DNA from: Bacteroidota bacterium
Lineage (GTDB): Bacteria > Bacteroidota > Bacteroidia > Bacteroidales > Lentimicrobiaceae
Assembly: GCA_023434665.1 (NCBI GenBank)
Contig: JAEYSM010000080.1
Coordinates: 28,019 to 92,018, forward strand
Direction of reading: 5' to 3'
DNA: 64,000 nucleotides
The notes under the pieces are model-generated. The model saw only the letters and a list, made by a program, of their open reading frames with translations. It searched no databases and was not told the origin of the DNA. Both the position numbers and the translations under genes were made by a program. Shown here piece after piece: positions 8,012 to 16,152 of this stretch. Numbering within the stretch: position 1 is the stretch's first letter; each line of letters opens with the position of its first letter.

Positions 8012-9880
8012 TTGATGAAGAATATCATTGCCTCACTGCTAAGGCAACTCATTTTCTGGATGATATTTTTTTTGATTACCCGAGTAATCTTTATTGTCTA
8101 CAACATCTCACTAATCAGGATTGAAGGAATTTCATTTTCAGAAACGATTTTATCGTTCTGGTATGCACTTCCCCTTGATTTAGCTACCGCATGTTATTTT
8201 TTAATATTTCCTTTTTTAATCCTTTTAATACAAATTTTCTTTTCACCTGGATGGTTGAACAAGATTAATCTCATCTATACTATAACAGCAATTTTTCTGT
8301 TTTCTCTTTTAGTGACAGCCGAATTGGGAATATATCCTGAATGGAAAACAAAGATGCCTTATAAGGCTCTGATGTATCTTAAAAATCCTTCAGAAGTATA
8401 TAATTCTGCATCAACCGGTACTTTCTTTTTACTAATCACTATTTTTATCATACTTGCATCAGGAAGTGCCTGGTTGTATAAGAATTACTTTTATACCAGG
8501 GTCACTAAATCTATCAGAGGATTTAAGCTTTTATGGACAATACCATTTGCATTTGTATCTCTCAGCTTATTAGTTTTGGGTGGTAGAGGGGGATGGCAGC
8601 AGATTCCCATTAATCAGAGTGAATCATATTACTCTAACCACAATATTCTTAATCTCGCATCGGTAAATTCCGCATTCAATCTCAGTATTAGTATTATTGA
8701 GAATTATAAAAATTTCGGAAAAAATCCTTTTGAATTTTATGACAATCAAGAGGCTTCTGAAACGACAAATAGAATATTAGAAATATCAAAAGATACTACA
8801 ATCAATATTTTAAATAATAAGAGACCCAATATTGTTTTGGTTATTCTTGAGAGTTGGTCGGCTGATCTTATTGAATCAATAGGAGGGGAACCGGGAATCA
8901 CTCCTGAGTTTCATAAACTGGAGGAACAAGGAATTTTATTTACTAACCTTTATGCTACAGGTCCCCGAAGTGAGCAGGCTATGGGTAGCATTTTCAGCGG
9001 TTTTCCGGCTCACCCTATCTCATCAGTAACCGTTCAACCCGAAAAGTTCTCAAAACTTAATACAATAACACATTCATTGATCAATGAGGGCTATAGCACT
9101 TCATTTTACTTTGGGGGACAGTTGCGATATGGGAATATTAAAGGATATATTCTGCACAATGGGTTTTCAAAAGTTGTGGAACTGGCAGACTTTGGTAGTA
9201 ATGTGATAAAAGGTAAGCTAGGGGTGCACGATGAATTTGTTTTTTCGCGTCAACTCAATGACTTAAATAATGAAAAAGAACCATTCTTCTCAGGAATATT
9301 CACCCTTAGTTCTCATTCTCCCTATGATCAGCCAATGGAGAAAGTACTAGATTGGGGCGGAAATGAAAATGAGTATATAAATTCTGCTTATTATACTGAT
9401 AGATGTCTGGGCAATTTTATAAACGAAGCCAAAAAGCAATCATGGTTTAAAAATACTTTATTTATTGTAGTTGCAGATCATAGCCATAACTCTTACAGAA
9501 ATTATAGCTTTATTACTCCGGTATACCATAAAATTCCACTTCTCTTTTTCGGGGAGGTGTTAAAAAAGGAATTTCAAGGAAAGAAAATAAATACGTTCGC
9601 AAACCAATCCGACCTGGCTACTACATTACTAAAGCAATTAGACCTGGATACTCAACCATTTAAATGGAGTAGAAATTTATTCAATCCTTATTACCCTGAA
9701 TTTGCATATTACTCTTTTGAAGAAGGTATGGGCTGGGTCACTAGATCAGGCCATTTTGTTTATGAACCAAGAATCGATCATTATCATGAAGAAACTTTGA
9801 AAGAACCTCTTAAGGACTCAATTCGGCAAGATGGCAAGTCATATCTCCAGACATTATTCAACGAATACATGAATCTTTAA
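8012..9880 (+). CDS. LTA synthase family sulfatase-fold phosphotransferase
   Basis: 622 residues. Five N-terminal membrane helices (to about residue 195) carry a large periplasmic alkaline-phosphatase-like domain (about 270-580). Metal ligands are visible in VILESWSAD and DHSHNS, and the predicted nucleophile is Ser320 in TGPRSEQAM, at the place where lipoteichoic-acid synthases use Thr. Gram-negative members transfer phosphoglycerol or phosphoethanolamine to periplasmic glycans or lipids; Bacteroidota have no classical teichoic acid, so a modification of surface glycan or lipid is more likely. It is divergent from the surface-glycan operon and is followed 19 bases later by a sensor kinase, suggesting a common envelope theme. 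Donor and acceptor are unknown. Confidence 0.85.
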   Translation: MMKNIIASLLRQLIFWMIFFLITRVIFIVYNISLIRIEGISFSETILSFWYALPLDLATACYFLIFPFLILLIQIFFSPGWLNKINLIYTITAIFLFSLLVTAELGIYPEWKTKMPYKALMYLKNPSEVYNSASTGTFFLLITIFIILASGSAWLYKNYFYTRVTKSIRGFKLLWTIPFAFVSLSLLVLGGRGGWQQIPINQSESYYSNHNILNLASVNSAFNLSISIIENYKNFGKNPFEFYDNQEASETTNRILEISKDTTINILNNKRPNIVLVILESWSADLIESIGGEPGITPEFHKLEEQGILFTNLYATGPRSEQAMGSIFSGFPAHPISSVTVQPEKFSKLNTITHSLINEGYSTSFYFGGQLRYGNIKGYILHNGFSKVVELADFGSNVIKGKLGVHDEFVFSRQLNDLNNEKEPFFSGIFTLSSHSPYDQPMEKVLDWGGNENEYINSAYYTDRCLGNFINEAKKQSWFKNTLFIVVADHSHNSYRNYSFITPVYHKIPLLFFGEVLKKEFQGKKINTFANQSDLATTLLKQLDLDTQPFKWSRNLFNPYYPEFAYYSFEEGMGWVTRSGHFVYEPRIDHYHEETLKEPLKDSIRQDGKSYLQTLFNEYMNL

Positions 9881-9899
9881 CAGAAGAGATCACATTTTT

Positions 9900-12722
9900 A
9901 TGCATTTTCTGGTAAACAAAATAAGCACCTACATCAAGCAACAAAAGATCAGGACTATCATCCTAAGCAGCATGATAATCGTGACAATATTGCTGCTGTT
10001 ATCAGTAGGTTCTTATTGGTTGCTCTATGAAAATAAGAAATATCGTGAAAAATATTCTGAAATACAGAATGAATCTCTTGAATACCAGAAGATACTGATC
10101 AGGAGAGAAGTTGAAAGAACAATTGATTACATCGATTATGCCAGGTCAACTTCACATTCGAAATTGATGGACAGATTAAGCCGAAGAGTGGATTTAGGCT
10201 GGGAAATTGCAAATAGCATTTACAACATTCATTCGGGAAAGAAGCCTGACGCCGAAATAAGACAAATGATACTGGAAGCTTTAAGACCATATAGTCTTGG
10301 TCAGGACCGTGAGTTTGTATTTATATACACATTGCAGGGTGAGGGAGTTTTGATACCCCAACAATCAGGACAGGAAGGCCATTCTGCTTTGTCCTTTAAA
10401 GATTCATTGGGTAATTACATGGTGAGAAAAGAGGTATCGCTGATGAAGGACGTTGATAAAGGATACATCTCATATTATATAAACAATGAAAATGGATCTG
10501 ATTCAACAATTTTTCGAACCTCATACATAAGAAAATTTGAGCCTCTGAACTGGTATTTAGGGTCGAAAGAATATTTATCTGACTTTGAGGAAAGAATAAA
10601 GGCTGAGATTTTAGATCGATCCTCTAGTATAAGGTTTAATAATGACGGTTACATTTTTATTCAAAATTCAGCTGGAGATCCCATATTGAGTAATGGAGCT
10701 ATATTTTCGAAGAATATTCCTGAGGCAATTACTCTTGCTAAAAGCGAACGTTTGAAAATTTCAACAGCTGCCAAAAATGGTGGAGGTTATGTAGAATATA
10801 TTTATCATCGACCAGGTTTCATTGACCATGAACCCAAAATAGCATACACTGAATATATTGAGGATTGGGATTGGATTATAGGTGCCGGTTTTTACACTAA
10901 AGATCTTTATCAGGTCATTCATGAGCAAAGATTGGTCTTAAAGGAAGAAAGAATTAAAACACTTACGCGAATAGGACTGACTATATTTGCGATTTTTTTA
11001 TTTGCGTTATTCCTCATAAACCGCACTGTAAGGCGGTTTGATATGGGAATAGCCAGATTCGAACGGTTTTTTAAGGAAGCTAGTAATTCTTTCAGACCAA
11101 TCAATGTCAGTGAACTTTATTCTCCTGAATTCAGGTTTCTTGCTGAGGCAGCCAATAGTATGATTGAAGAAGTTAAAGAAGTTAAACTTGATTTAGAAAA
11201 GGAGCAATCTTTATTACTATCAGTAATTAATTCAATACCTGATATGGTATTCCTCAAAGATCTGGAAGGTAGATATATTGGTTGCAATACGGCTTTTGAA
11301 GAATTTTTTGGAGAACCTCAGGAATACATTCTTGGAAAAACTGACTACGATTTATATCCTAAAGAGGTTGCTGAATTTTATACAACAAATGATAAGAAAA
11401 TCCTTGATCAGAAGATCCCGCTCAGAAATGAAGAATGGAATATTCTTCAAAACGGAGAAAAAAGGCTCTATGATACTCTCAAGGTTCTTACTTATAATCG
11501 AAATAATGAGATTAGAGGAATTTTATGCATTAGTCGTGATATAACTGAAAAAGCTCTTATTCAGGAAAAATATATTGAAGCAAAAGAAAAAGCGGAAGAA
11601 GCTGACAGACTGAAGACCGCATTTCTTGCAAATATGAGCCATGAGATCAGGACTCCAATGAATTCAATAGTTGGTTTCTCAAATCTCATAGCTGATGGTG
11701 GTTTAACTTCAGAGGAGCAAAAGGAGTATGTTGGATATATTGAGGTTGCAGCCAATTCTCTTTTAAATCTAATTAATGATATTATTGATATTGCGAAAAT
11801 TGAAGCAGGTCAATTAACGATCAAACCACAATATTCAGATCTCGGGAAAATAATGGAGAATGTTTTTCAACTGACTTCTGAATTTAAGAACAAAAGTGAT
11901 AAGAATCATATAGTCCTCTCATACTCTGTTGATGACGAGCTAAAGGATAAGAAAATTCTTATTGATCCTTATAGGTTAAACCAGGTACTTACCAACTTGA
12001 TAACCAATGCAATCAAGTTCACTTTTATGGGTTCAATAGAATTTGAATGCCATTTAAAAGGCTCAAATCTTTTATTTATTGTAAGGGACACAGGAGTTGG
12101 AATTACACCGGAAGACCAAAAGGTAGTTTTCAACAGATTTCGTCAGGTGGGAGAAAACAGAGATAATAGAAAAGGAGGAACCGGACTAGGATTGGCTATT
12201 TCAAAACATATAGTCGATCTTATGATGGGTAAAATTTGGGTTGAATCTGAGAAGAATAAAGGATCTGTCTTTAGTTTTGAAATTCCATATTTCCCTTTAA
12301 TTGATGAAATTAAAAAGAAACAATTGCTTCAAAACCACAAATGGAAAGATAAGGTTATATTGGTTATTGAACAGGAGGATGCTTCTTTTAATTATCTGAA
12401 AGCGGTGATTTCGGGGACAGGGGCAAAGGTGCTTAGATCTTCTAATGTCTCAGAAGCAGTAGAAGTTCTCCAGGAATCTAAAATTGTCGACGCTATTTAT
12501 ACGGATTATAGTGATAGAGATGAGAATATCAAATTTTTCTTACAAGAAATGAAGAAAAGGAATCCAAATCTGCCAGTAATTATTCAAACATCTGCGACAG
12601 AATCTAATAATGAGGGAGAATATTGGGATTTAATTATAACAAAGCCGGTTAAATATCATTTATTACTTGAGTCTTTAGAAGTATTCATCGGTAATGACCA
12701 TACCCCGCCAATACAAGTTTAA
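9900..12722 (+). CDS. Hybrid sensor histidine kinase: Cache, PAS, HisKA, HATPase, receiver
   Basis: 940 residues. Membrane helix at about 19-41, extracytoplasmic Cache-type sensor at about 45-350 (with two similar halves, each containing a DxxFVFIxT/DGYIFIQ-like strand), second helix at about 355-375, linker, PAS domain at about 433-548, and a HisKA dimerisation helix with phospho-acceptor His581 (NMSHEIRTP). The ATPase domain follows with DTGVGI and the G2 box GGTGLGL. The C-terminal receiver (about 818-935) keeps Asp869 (YTDYS) and the conserved Lys (ITKPV), but its acidic pair is the unusual EQED. No DNA-binding partner is adjacent. The 19-base gap to the upstream gene suggests co-transcription, so it may sense an envelope state or a small organic ligand. 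The signal is unknown. Confidence 0.9.
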   Translation: MHFLVNKISTYIKQQKIRTIILSSMIIVTILLLLSVGSYWLLYENKKYREKYSEIQNESLEYQKILIRREVERTIDYIDYARSTSHSKLMDRLSRRVDLGWEIANSIYNIHSGKKPDAEIRQMILEALRPYSLGQDREFVFIYTLQGEGVLIPQQSGQEGHSALSFKDSLGNYMVRKEVSLMKDVDKGYISYYINNENGSDSTIFRTSYIRKFEPLNWYLGSKEYLSDFEERIKAEILDRSSSIRFNNDGYIFIQNSAGDPILSNGAIFSKNIPEAITLAKSERLKISTAAKNGGGYVEYIYHRPGFIDHEPKIAYTEYIEDWDWIIGAGFYTKDLYQVIHEQRLVLKEERIKTLTRIGLTIFAIFLFALFLINRTVRRFDMGIARFERFFKEASNSFRPINVSELYSPEFRFLAEAANSMIEEVKEVKLDLEKEQSLLLSVINSIPDMVFLKDLEGRYIGCNTAFEEFFGEPQEYILGKTDYDLYPKEVAEFYTTNDKKILDQKIPLRNEEWNILQNGEKRLYDTLKVLTYNRNNEIRGILCISRDITEKALIQEKYIEAKEKAEEADRLKTAFLANMSHEIRTPMNSIVGFSNLIADGGLTSEEQKEYVGYIEVAANSLLNLINDIIDIAKIEAGQLTIKPQYSDLGKIMENVFQLTSEFKNKSDKNHIVLSYSVDDELKDKKILIDPYRLNQVLTNLITNAIKFTFMGSIEFECHLKGSNLLFIVRDTGVGITPEDQKVVFNRFRQVGENRDNRKGGTGLGLAISKHIVDLMMGKIWVESEKNKGSVFSFEIPYFPLIDEIKKKQLLQNHKWKDKVILVIEQEDASFNYLKAVISGTGAKVLRSSNVSEAVEVLQESKIVDAIYTDYSDRDENIKFFLQEMKKRNPNLPVIIQTSATESNNEGEYWDLIITKPVKYHLLLESLEVFIGNDHTPPIQV

Positions 12723-12773
12723 ACGCTTGATGCGATTTCTATTACCTCTGCCACATATTCCCCTTTGAATAAA

Positions 12774-12810
12774 AAAGTGGCTGTATTTAAAACTTAAATA
12801 CAGCCACTTT
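12774..12810. terminator. Strong bidirectional terminator
   Basis: A perfect 17-bp stem (12774-12790 with 12794-12810) closes a 3-base loop. It is preceded by six A and ends in TTT on the plus strand. It separates the sensor kinase gene from the convergent minus-strand HTH/DUF1015 genes and can end transcripts from both directions. Confidence 0.85.
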
Positions 12811-12829
12811 GTAATGTGTTTATTGTTCT

Positions 12830-13009
12830 CTATTTATTCACTGTATAAAAGCAAACTTTAGGAGAGATAATTTTCTCATCTTTCTTGAGCTTTTTAATAG
12901 CAGCATCCACATCTTTTTTATCGATGTTAGCTATCTCTGCAATCTGGGAGGATTTTAGAGGAGTTCCTGATTTGGCAAGAACATCAAGTACTATTGCTTC
13001 TTTTTCCAT
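12830..13009 (-). CDS. Small helix-turn-helix protein, 59 residues
   Basis: Found by reading the minus strand between the terminator at 12810 and the DUF1015 gene. The protein starts MEKEAIVLDVLAKSGTPLKS and ends CFYTVNK. The segment SQIAEIANIDKKDVDAAIKK has the helix-turn-helix shape of a winged-helix half (helix, turn, recognition helix), followed by KLKKDEKI as the start of a wing. It begins 21 bases after the DUF1015 stop on the same strand and ends just before a strong terminator, so it is the last gene of that unit. It may be a small DNA-binding or protein-docking module. Amino-acid usage is typical of a real gene (Lys- and Ile-rich amphipathic helices). No function can be assigned with certainty. 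Confidence 0.72.
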   Translation of the reverse strand: MEKEAIVLDVLAKSGTPLKSSQIAEIANIDKKDVDAAIKKLKKDEKIISPKVCFYTVNK

Positions 13010-13030
13010 AGTTTTATTTTTTTGGTTGTT

Positions 13031-14278
13031 TTAATCTAACAAATGTACAACAAGTCCACTTCTTAATTTAGGTTCAAACCAAGTTGTTTTAGGTGGCATA
13101 ATATTACCTGTATCTGCTATATTAATAAGTTGTTCAAGTGATACAGGATAGAGTGCAAAAGCAACTGCCATTTCACCGTTATCTACTCTTCTTTTTAATT
13201 CACCCAATCCTCTGATACCACCTACAAAATCGATCCTTTTGGAAGTTCTCAGATCTTTAATTCCAAGAATATCATCAAGTACTAACTGTGACAAAATAGT
13301 TACATCAAGAACACCAATAGGATCATTATCATTATAAGTGCCTTCTTTTGCAGTTAAAGAATACCATTTTGTATCAAGGTACATGCTGAAATTGTGCAGA
13401 TGGGTTGGCTTATATATTTCACTTCCAATTTCATTAATTTCAAATACTTTTTCAAGTTTCGAAATAAATTCCTGATTTGTCATTCCATTGAGGTCCTTCA
13501 CAACCCTGTTATAATCAATAATGGTCAACTGATCAGACGGAAAGTGAACCGCAAGGAAGTAGTTATATTCTTCACTTCCGGTATGTTTAGAATTATTGTT
13601 TTTCTTTTCATTTCCAACCAATGCAGCAGCTGCAGTTCGATGATGTCCATCGGCAACATAAGTATATGGAACTTTACTGAATAACTCAGTCAGCTGATTA
13701 ATAATATTCATATCACGAATAACCCAGAAATGGTGGCCAAAACCATCTTCTGCTGTGAAGTCATACTCAGCTTCCTGAGTGGTAACAATATTATTTATAA
13801 TAGCATCAATTTCTTTAACAGCGGGATATGTAAAGAAGACCGGTTCCATATTAGCGTTTGTGATTCTAACATGTTTCATTCTGTCTTCTTCCTTATCAGC
13901 TCTTGTAAGTTCATGTTTCTTGATTATACCATTCATATAATCCTCCACTGCAGCACAAGCAACCAAACCATACTGAGTTTTGCCATTCATTGTTTGTGCA
14001 TATATATACAGACATTCACTATCGTCCTGTACAAGCCACTGATTATTTCTGAACTTGTTAAGGTTTATTCTGGCTTGCTCATAAACTTCGGGAGCATGCT
14101 CATCAATTGATGCCGGAAGGTCAATCTCTGGCTTGATAATATGCAGGAGTGAGAATTCATTTCCTTCAGCTTCTTTTCTTGCTTCCTGAGAATTAAGTAC
14201 ATCATATGGACGTGAAGCCAGATTTTTTGCAATAGATTTCGGTGGGCGTAAACCCTTGAACGGTTTAATAATTGCCAT
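13031..14278 (-). CDS. DUF1015 family protein
   Basis: 415 residues, the normal length for DUF1015. Family marks are ASRPYDVLN near residue 27, ELTRADKEEDRMKHV, and the most conserved VADGHHRTAAAA around residue 210. Across Bacteroidota this gene commonly travels with serine-biosynthesis genes, and here a serA-type gene lies upstream on the same strand with a four-helix-bundle gene between them. The His-rich DGHHR segment resembles a nuclease or phosphoesterase active site, but the biochemical role is not established. The 191-base region upstream holds a 7-bp inverted repeat (14316-14322 with 14330-14336) that could be an operator or leader hairpin. Confidence 0.88.
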   Translation of the reverse strand: MAIIKPFKGLRPPKSIAKNLASRPYDVLNSQEARKEAEGNEFSLLHIIKPEIDLPASIDEHAPEVYEQARINLNKFRNNQWLVQDDSECLYIYAQTMNGKTQYGLVACAAVEDYMNGIIKKHELTRADKEEDRMKHVRITNANMEPVFFTYPAVKEIDAIINNIVTTQEAEYDFTAEDGFGHHFWVIRDMNIINQLTELFSKVPYTYVADGHHRTAAAALVGNEKKNNNSKHTGSEEYNYFLAVHFPSDQLTIIDYNRVVKDLNGMTNQEFISKLEKVFEINEIGSEIYKPTHLHNFSMYLDTKWYSLTAKEGTYNDNDPIGVLDVTILSQLVLDDILGIKDLRTSKRIDFVGGIRGLGELKRRVDNGEMAVAFALYPVSLEQLINIADTGNIMPPKTTWFEPKLRSGLVVHLLD

Positions 14279-14420
14279 TTCTTGAGTATTTTTTAACAGT
14301 AAATATTAATTATAGCACAGATAAATTGCATCTGTGAAAAGCAAAATTAGAAATATAATCTTAAAGAAAAAACCAACTTTTCGAATTGCAGTGTGTACTC
14401 TATATATTACATAGTAAGAA

Positions 14421-14440
14421 TGTGCTTATAGAAAAGCACA
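14421..14440 (-). terminator. Hairpin downstream of the four-helix-bundle gene
   Basis: Arms TGTGCTT (14421-14427) and AAGCACA (14434-14440) close a 6-base loop, 30 bases beyond the stop of the four-helix-bundle gene on the minus strand. The following minus-strand sequence is only mildly T-rich, so it is a modest terminator candidate. Confidence 0.45.
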
Positions 14441-14469
14441 CTCATAGATGGATCAGAAATTATGGATTA

Positions 14470-14880
14470 CTAATCAACGTCCTCCATACTCATGTCGGCA
14501 GCTCTTTGCAATGAACCAATCAGTGCACCGATCATTTTTGTCATTTCCATTAGCTGACCACGAGACTCCTCGACTTCTTTATCTGAGAAGTAATGTAGTT
14601 TGCCTGCTAATGACGTATATACAACACATTCTCTAACAGCACTTTTAGCCATTTTAAGATAATAGATAAATTGATTCTTATTACGGGCTGAGCCTTCAGA
14701 AATATTTAGGGCAATTGCTTGAGCAGCTAAATTGAATCTTGAAGAAAAACCGGCTTGACTTTCCATTGGAAACTTAAAAGTCTTACGGGCAATCCATTCA
14801 ATATAATCAAGTGATTTGTGGTAAATGCGTAAATCTTCAAACCTGAAGAATGTTACTGCTTTTTCTAGTTCCTGATCCAT
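14470..14880 (-). CDS. Four-helix-bundle protein (23S rRNA intervening-sequence protein family)
   Basis: 136 residues, mostly amphipathic helices. The N-terminal FRFEDLRIYHKSLDYIEW and the central FNLAAQAIALNISEGSA are the diagnostic motifs of the four-helix-bundle family first seen inside 23S rRNA intervening sequences. It is also related in fold to the accessory Avd protein of diversity-generating retroelements. Free-standing copies are common in Bacteroidota and their role is unknown; the basic surface and bundle fold suggest nucleic-acid binding. Here it sits between a serA-type gene and the DUF1015 gene, two genes that usually lie close together. It is flanked by a 26-base palindrome upstream and a hairpin downstream. 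No reverse transcriptase or rRNA gene is nearby. Confidence 0.9.
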   Translation of the reverse strand: MDQELEKAVTFFRFEDLRIYHKSLDYIEWIARKTFKFPMESQAGFSSRFNLAAQAIALNISEGSARNKNQFIYYLKMAKSAVRECVVYTSLAGKLHYFSDKEVEESRGQLMEMTKMIGALIGSLQRAADMSMEDVD

Positions 14881-14927
14881 AATTAATAGTTTTGGTTGGT
14901 TGTGTAATGAGTTCAGATTGCTATCTG

Positions 14928-14953
14928 AAGTAGCCGGTTTAAACCGGCTACTT
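14928..14953. repeat. Perfect 26-base palindrome abutting the serA stop, likely terminator
   Basis: The bases form a perfect palindrome (core GTAGCCGGTTT followed by its exact complement at 14930-14951, extended by AA/TT). It starts at the base next to the stop codon of the serA-type gene and lies 47 bases upstream of the four-helix-bundle start. As RNA it gives a GC-rich hairpin that could terminate serA transcription; the U-rich tail is better on the plus strand than on the minus strand. A protein-binding site is an alternative. Confidence 0.6.
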
Positions 14954-15895
14954 TTAATTTACTTTTTGAGCTATTTTATTAACTTGGAAGGTAGTCACAC
15001 CATTCTCAAGGAAGTCAACAATTTGATGAGCAGCTGCTAAACCTGCGTTAACATTGGCTTCAGAAGTTTGTGCACCCATTTTTTTAGCCGTGAAAAGATA
15101 TCTGCCTGCATACTTTTCTGCAATTTCTTGCTTACTATCAGGTTCAATATCACTCAAATATTTGAAATCTGGTCTCATTTCAAATATTTTAATTAAACCT
15201 TCTTCATCAATCACCTCTTTACGGGCAGTATTAACTAGAACAGCATTTTTAGGCATTTTATTCAACAGGTCAAAACCTATGGATTTCTTTGTCTGTTGGT
15301 TAGCCGGAATATGTAATGAAATATACTGGCACTTTGTGTATAGGTCTTCTACATTATCTACAGGTGTTACATCATCGTGCAACATATCTTCGGCCTTAAC
15401 GAATGGATCAAAAGCAAAAACTTTCATTCCGAATCCCTTGGCAATCGTTGCAACATACTTTCCTACATTTCCATAAGCATGAATTCCTATGTTCTTTCCT
15501 CTTAATTCAGTTCCTGAAGCTCCATTGAAGGCATTCCTTGCAATATAAAGCATCATGCCAAAAGCCAATTCAGCGACTGCATTAGAATTCTGACCTGGTG
15601 TATTCATTGCAACAACATTGTGTTCTGTAGCTGCAGCAAGATCAATATTGTCATAACCTGCACCAGCACGAACAACAATTTTCAATTGCTTAGCAGCATT
15701 AAAAACATCTTTGTCAAATATATCGCTACGGATGATTACTGCATCTACATTCTCAACCGCTTTAATTAATTCTTCCTGAGAGGGATACTTTTCGAGCAAT
15801 AGTAGTTCATAACCTGCCTTTTCAATGATTTGACGAATTCCATCAACAGCTACCTTTGCAAATGGCTTATCGGTAGCAACAAGTACTTTTTTCAT
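14954..15895 (-). CDS. serA: D-3-phosphoglycerate dehydrogenase, short ACT-less type
   Basis: 313 residues. Oxidises 3-phosphoglycerate to phosphohydroxypyruvate, the entry step to serine. The NAD-binding YGNVG loop is at 141-145, catalytic Arg225 in NTARKEV and Glu251 in SDIEPDS. At the position of the catalytic His of the D-2-hydroxyacid dehydrogenase family there is Lys (Lys272, in TAKKMGAQT). The same change is known in the Bacteroides/Entamoeba type of this enzyme, so it is a lineage trait and not damage. No ACT or allosteric domain is present, consistent with the short length. serC, which often precedes it in this phylum, is not in the window. A possible -7 element and two near-palindromes lie upstream. 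Confidence 0.86.
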   Translation of the reverse strand: MKKVLVATDKPFAKVAVDGIRQIIEKAGYELLLLEKYPSQEELIKAVENVDAVIIRSDIFDKDVFNAAKQLKIVVRAGAGYDNIDLAAATEHNVVAMNTPGQNSNAVAELAFGMMLYIARNAFNGASGTELRGKNIGIHAYGNVGKYVATIAKGFGMKVFAFDPFVKAEDMLHDDVTPVDNVEDLYTKCQYISLHIPANQQTKKSIGFDLLNKMPKNAVLVNTARKEVIDEEGLIKIFEMRPDFKYLSDIEPDSKQEIAEKYAGRYLFTAKKMGAQTSEANVNAGLAAAHQIVDFLENGVTTFQVNKIAQKVN

Positions 15896-15950
15896 AGAAA
15901 CTTTTATTTAAAAATTAATGTATAAAAGTATAGAGTTTATTCTCTAATAC

Positions 15951-16016
15951 CAAATTTATTATCGAAAATATGTTCATTTGCGTGCAAATTTTTCAGTGAA
16001 TGTTCAAATTCGAACA
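15951..16016 (-). promoter_or_regulatory. Candidate serA promoter and operator region
   Basis: On the minus strand, TAAATTTG (complement of 15951-15958) fits the -7 consensus, 56 bases before the serA start. Just upstream are two dyad elements: ATTTGC-GT-GCAAAT at 15976-15989 and the near-palindrome TGTTCAAATTCGAACA at 16001-16016 (one mismatched pair). They cover the place where a -33 element and activator or repressor sites would lie. Binding by a regulator is inference. Confidence 0.4.
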
Positions 16017-16152
16017 CCTTAAATAAAATTTACAATACATTTATTGGGTTTATATTTTAAAAATGAACAATTTACATTATTAAGAATATCAAATTTCTGC
16101 TTTCGGCAGCAAATTAATTCGTCTGTTTCAAATTAAAAATTAGCGGCAAGAA

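Noticed and set aside
11278..11544. 88-codon frame inside the first hybrid kinase
   Set aside because: Same strand but another frame within the PAS domain region; the kinase frame is clearly the real one.
13730..14110. 126-codon plus-strand open frame
   Set aside because: It lies wholly inside the DUF1015 gene on the other strand and shows no family motif; it is a shadow of that gene.
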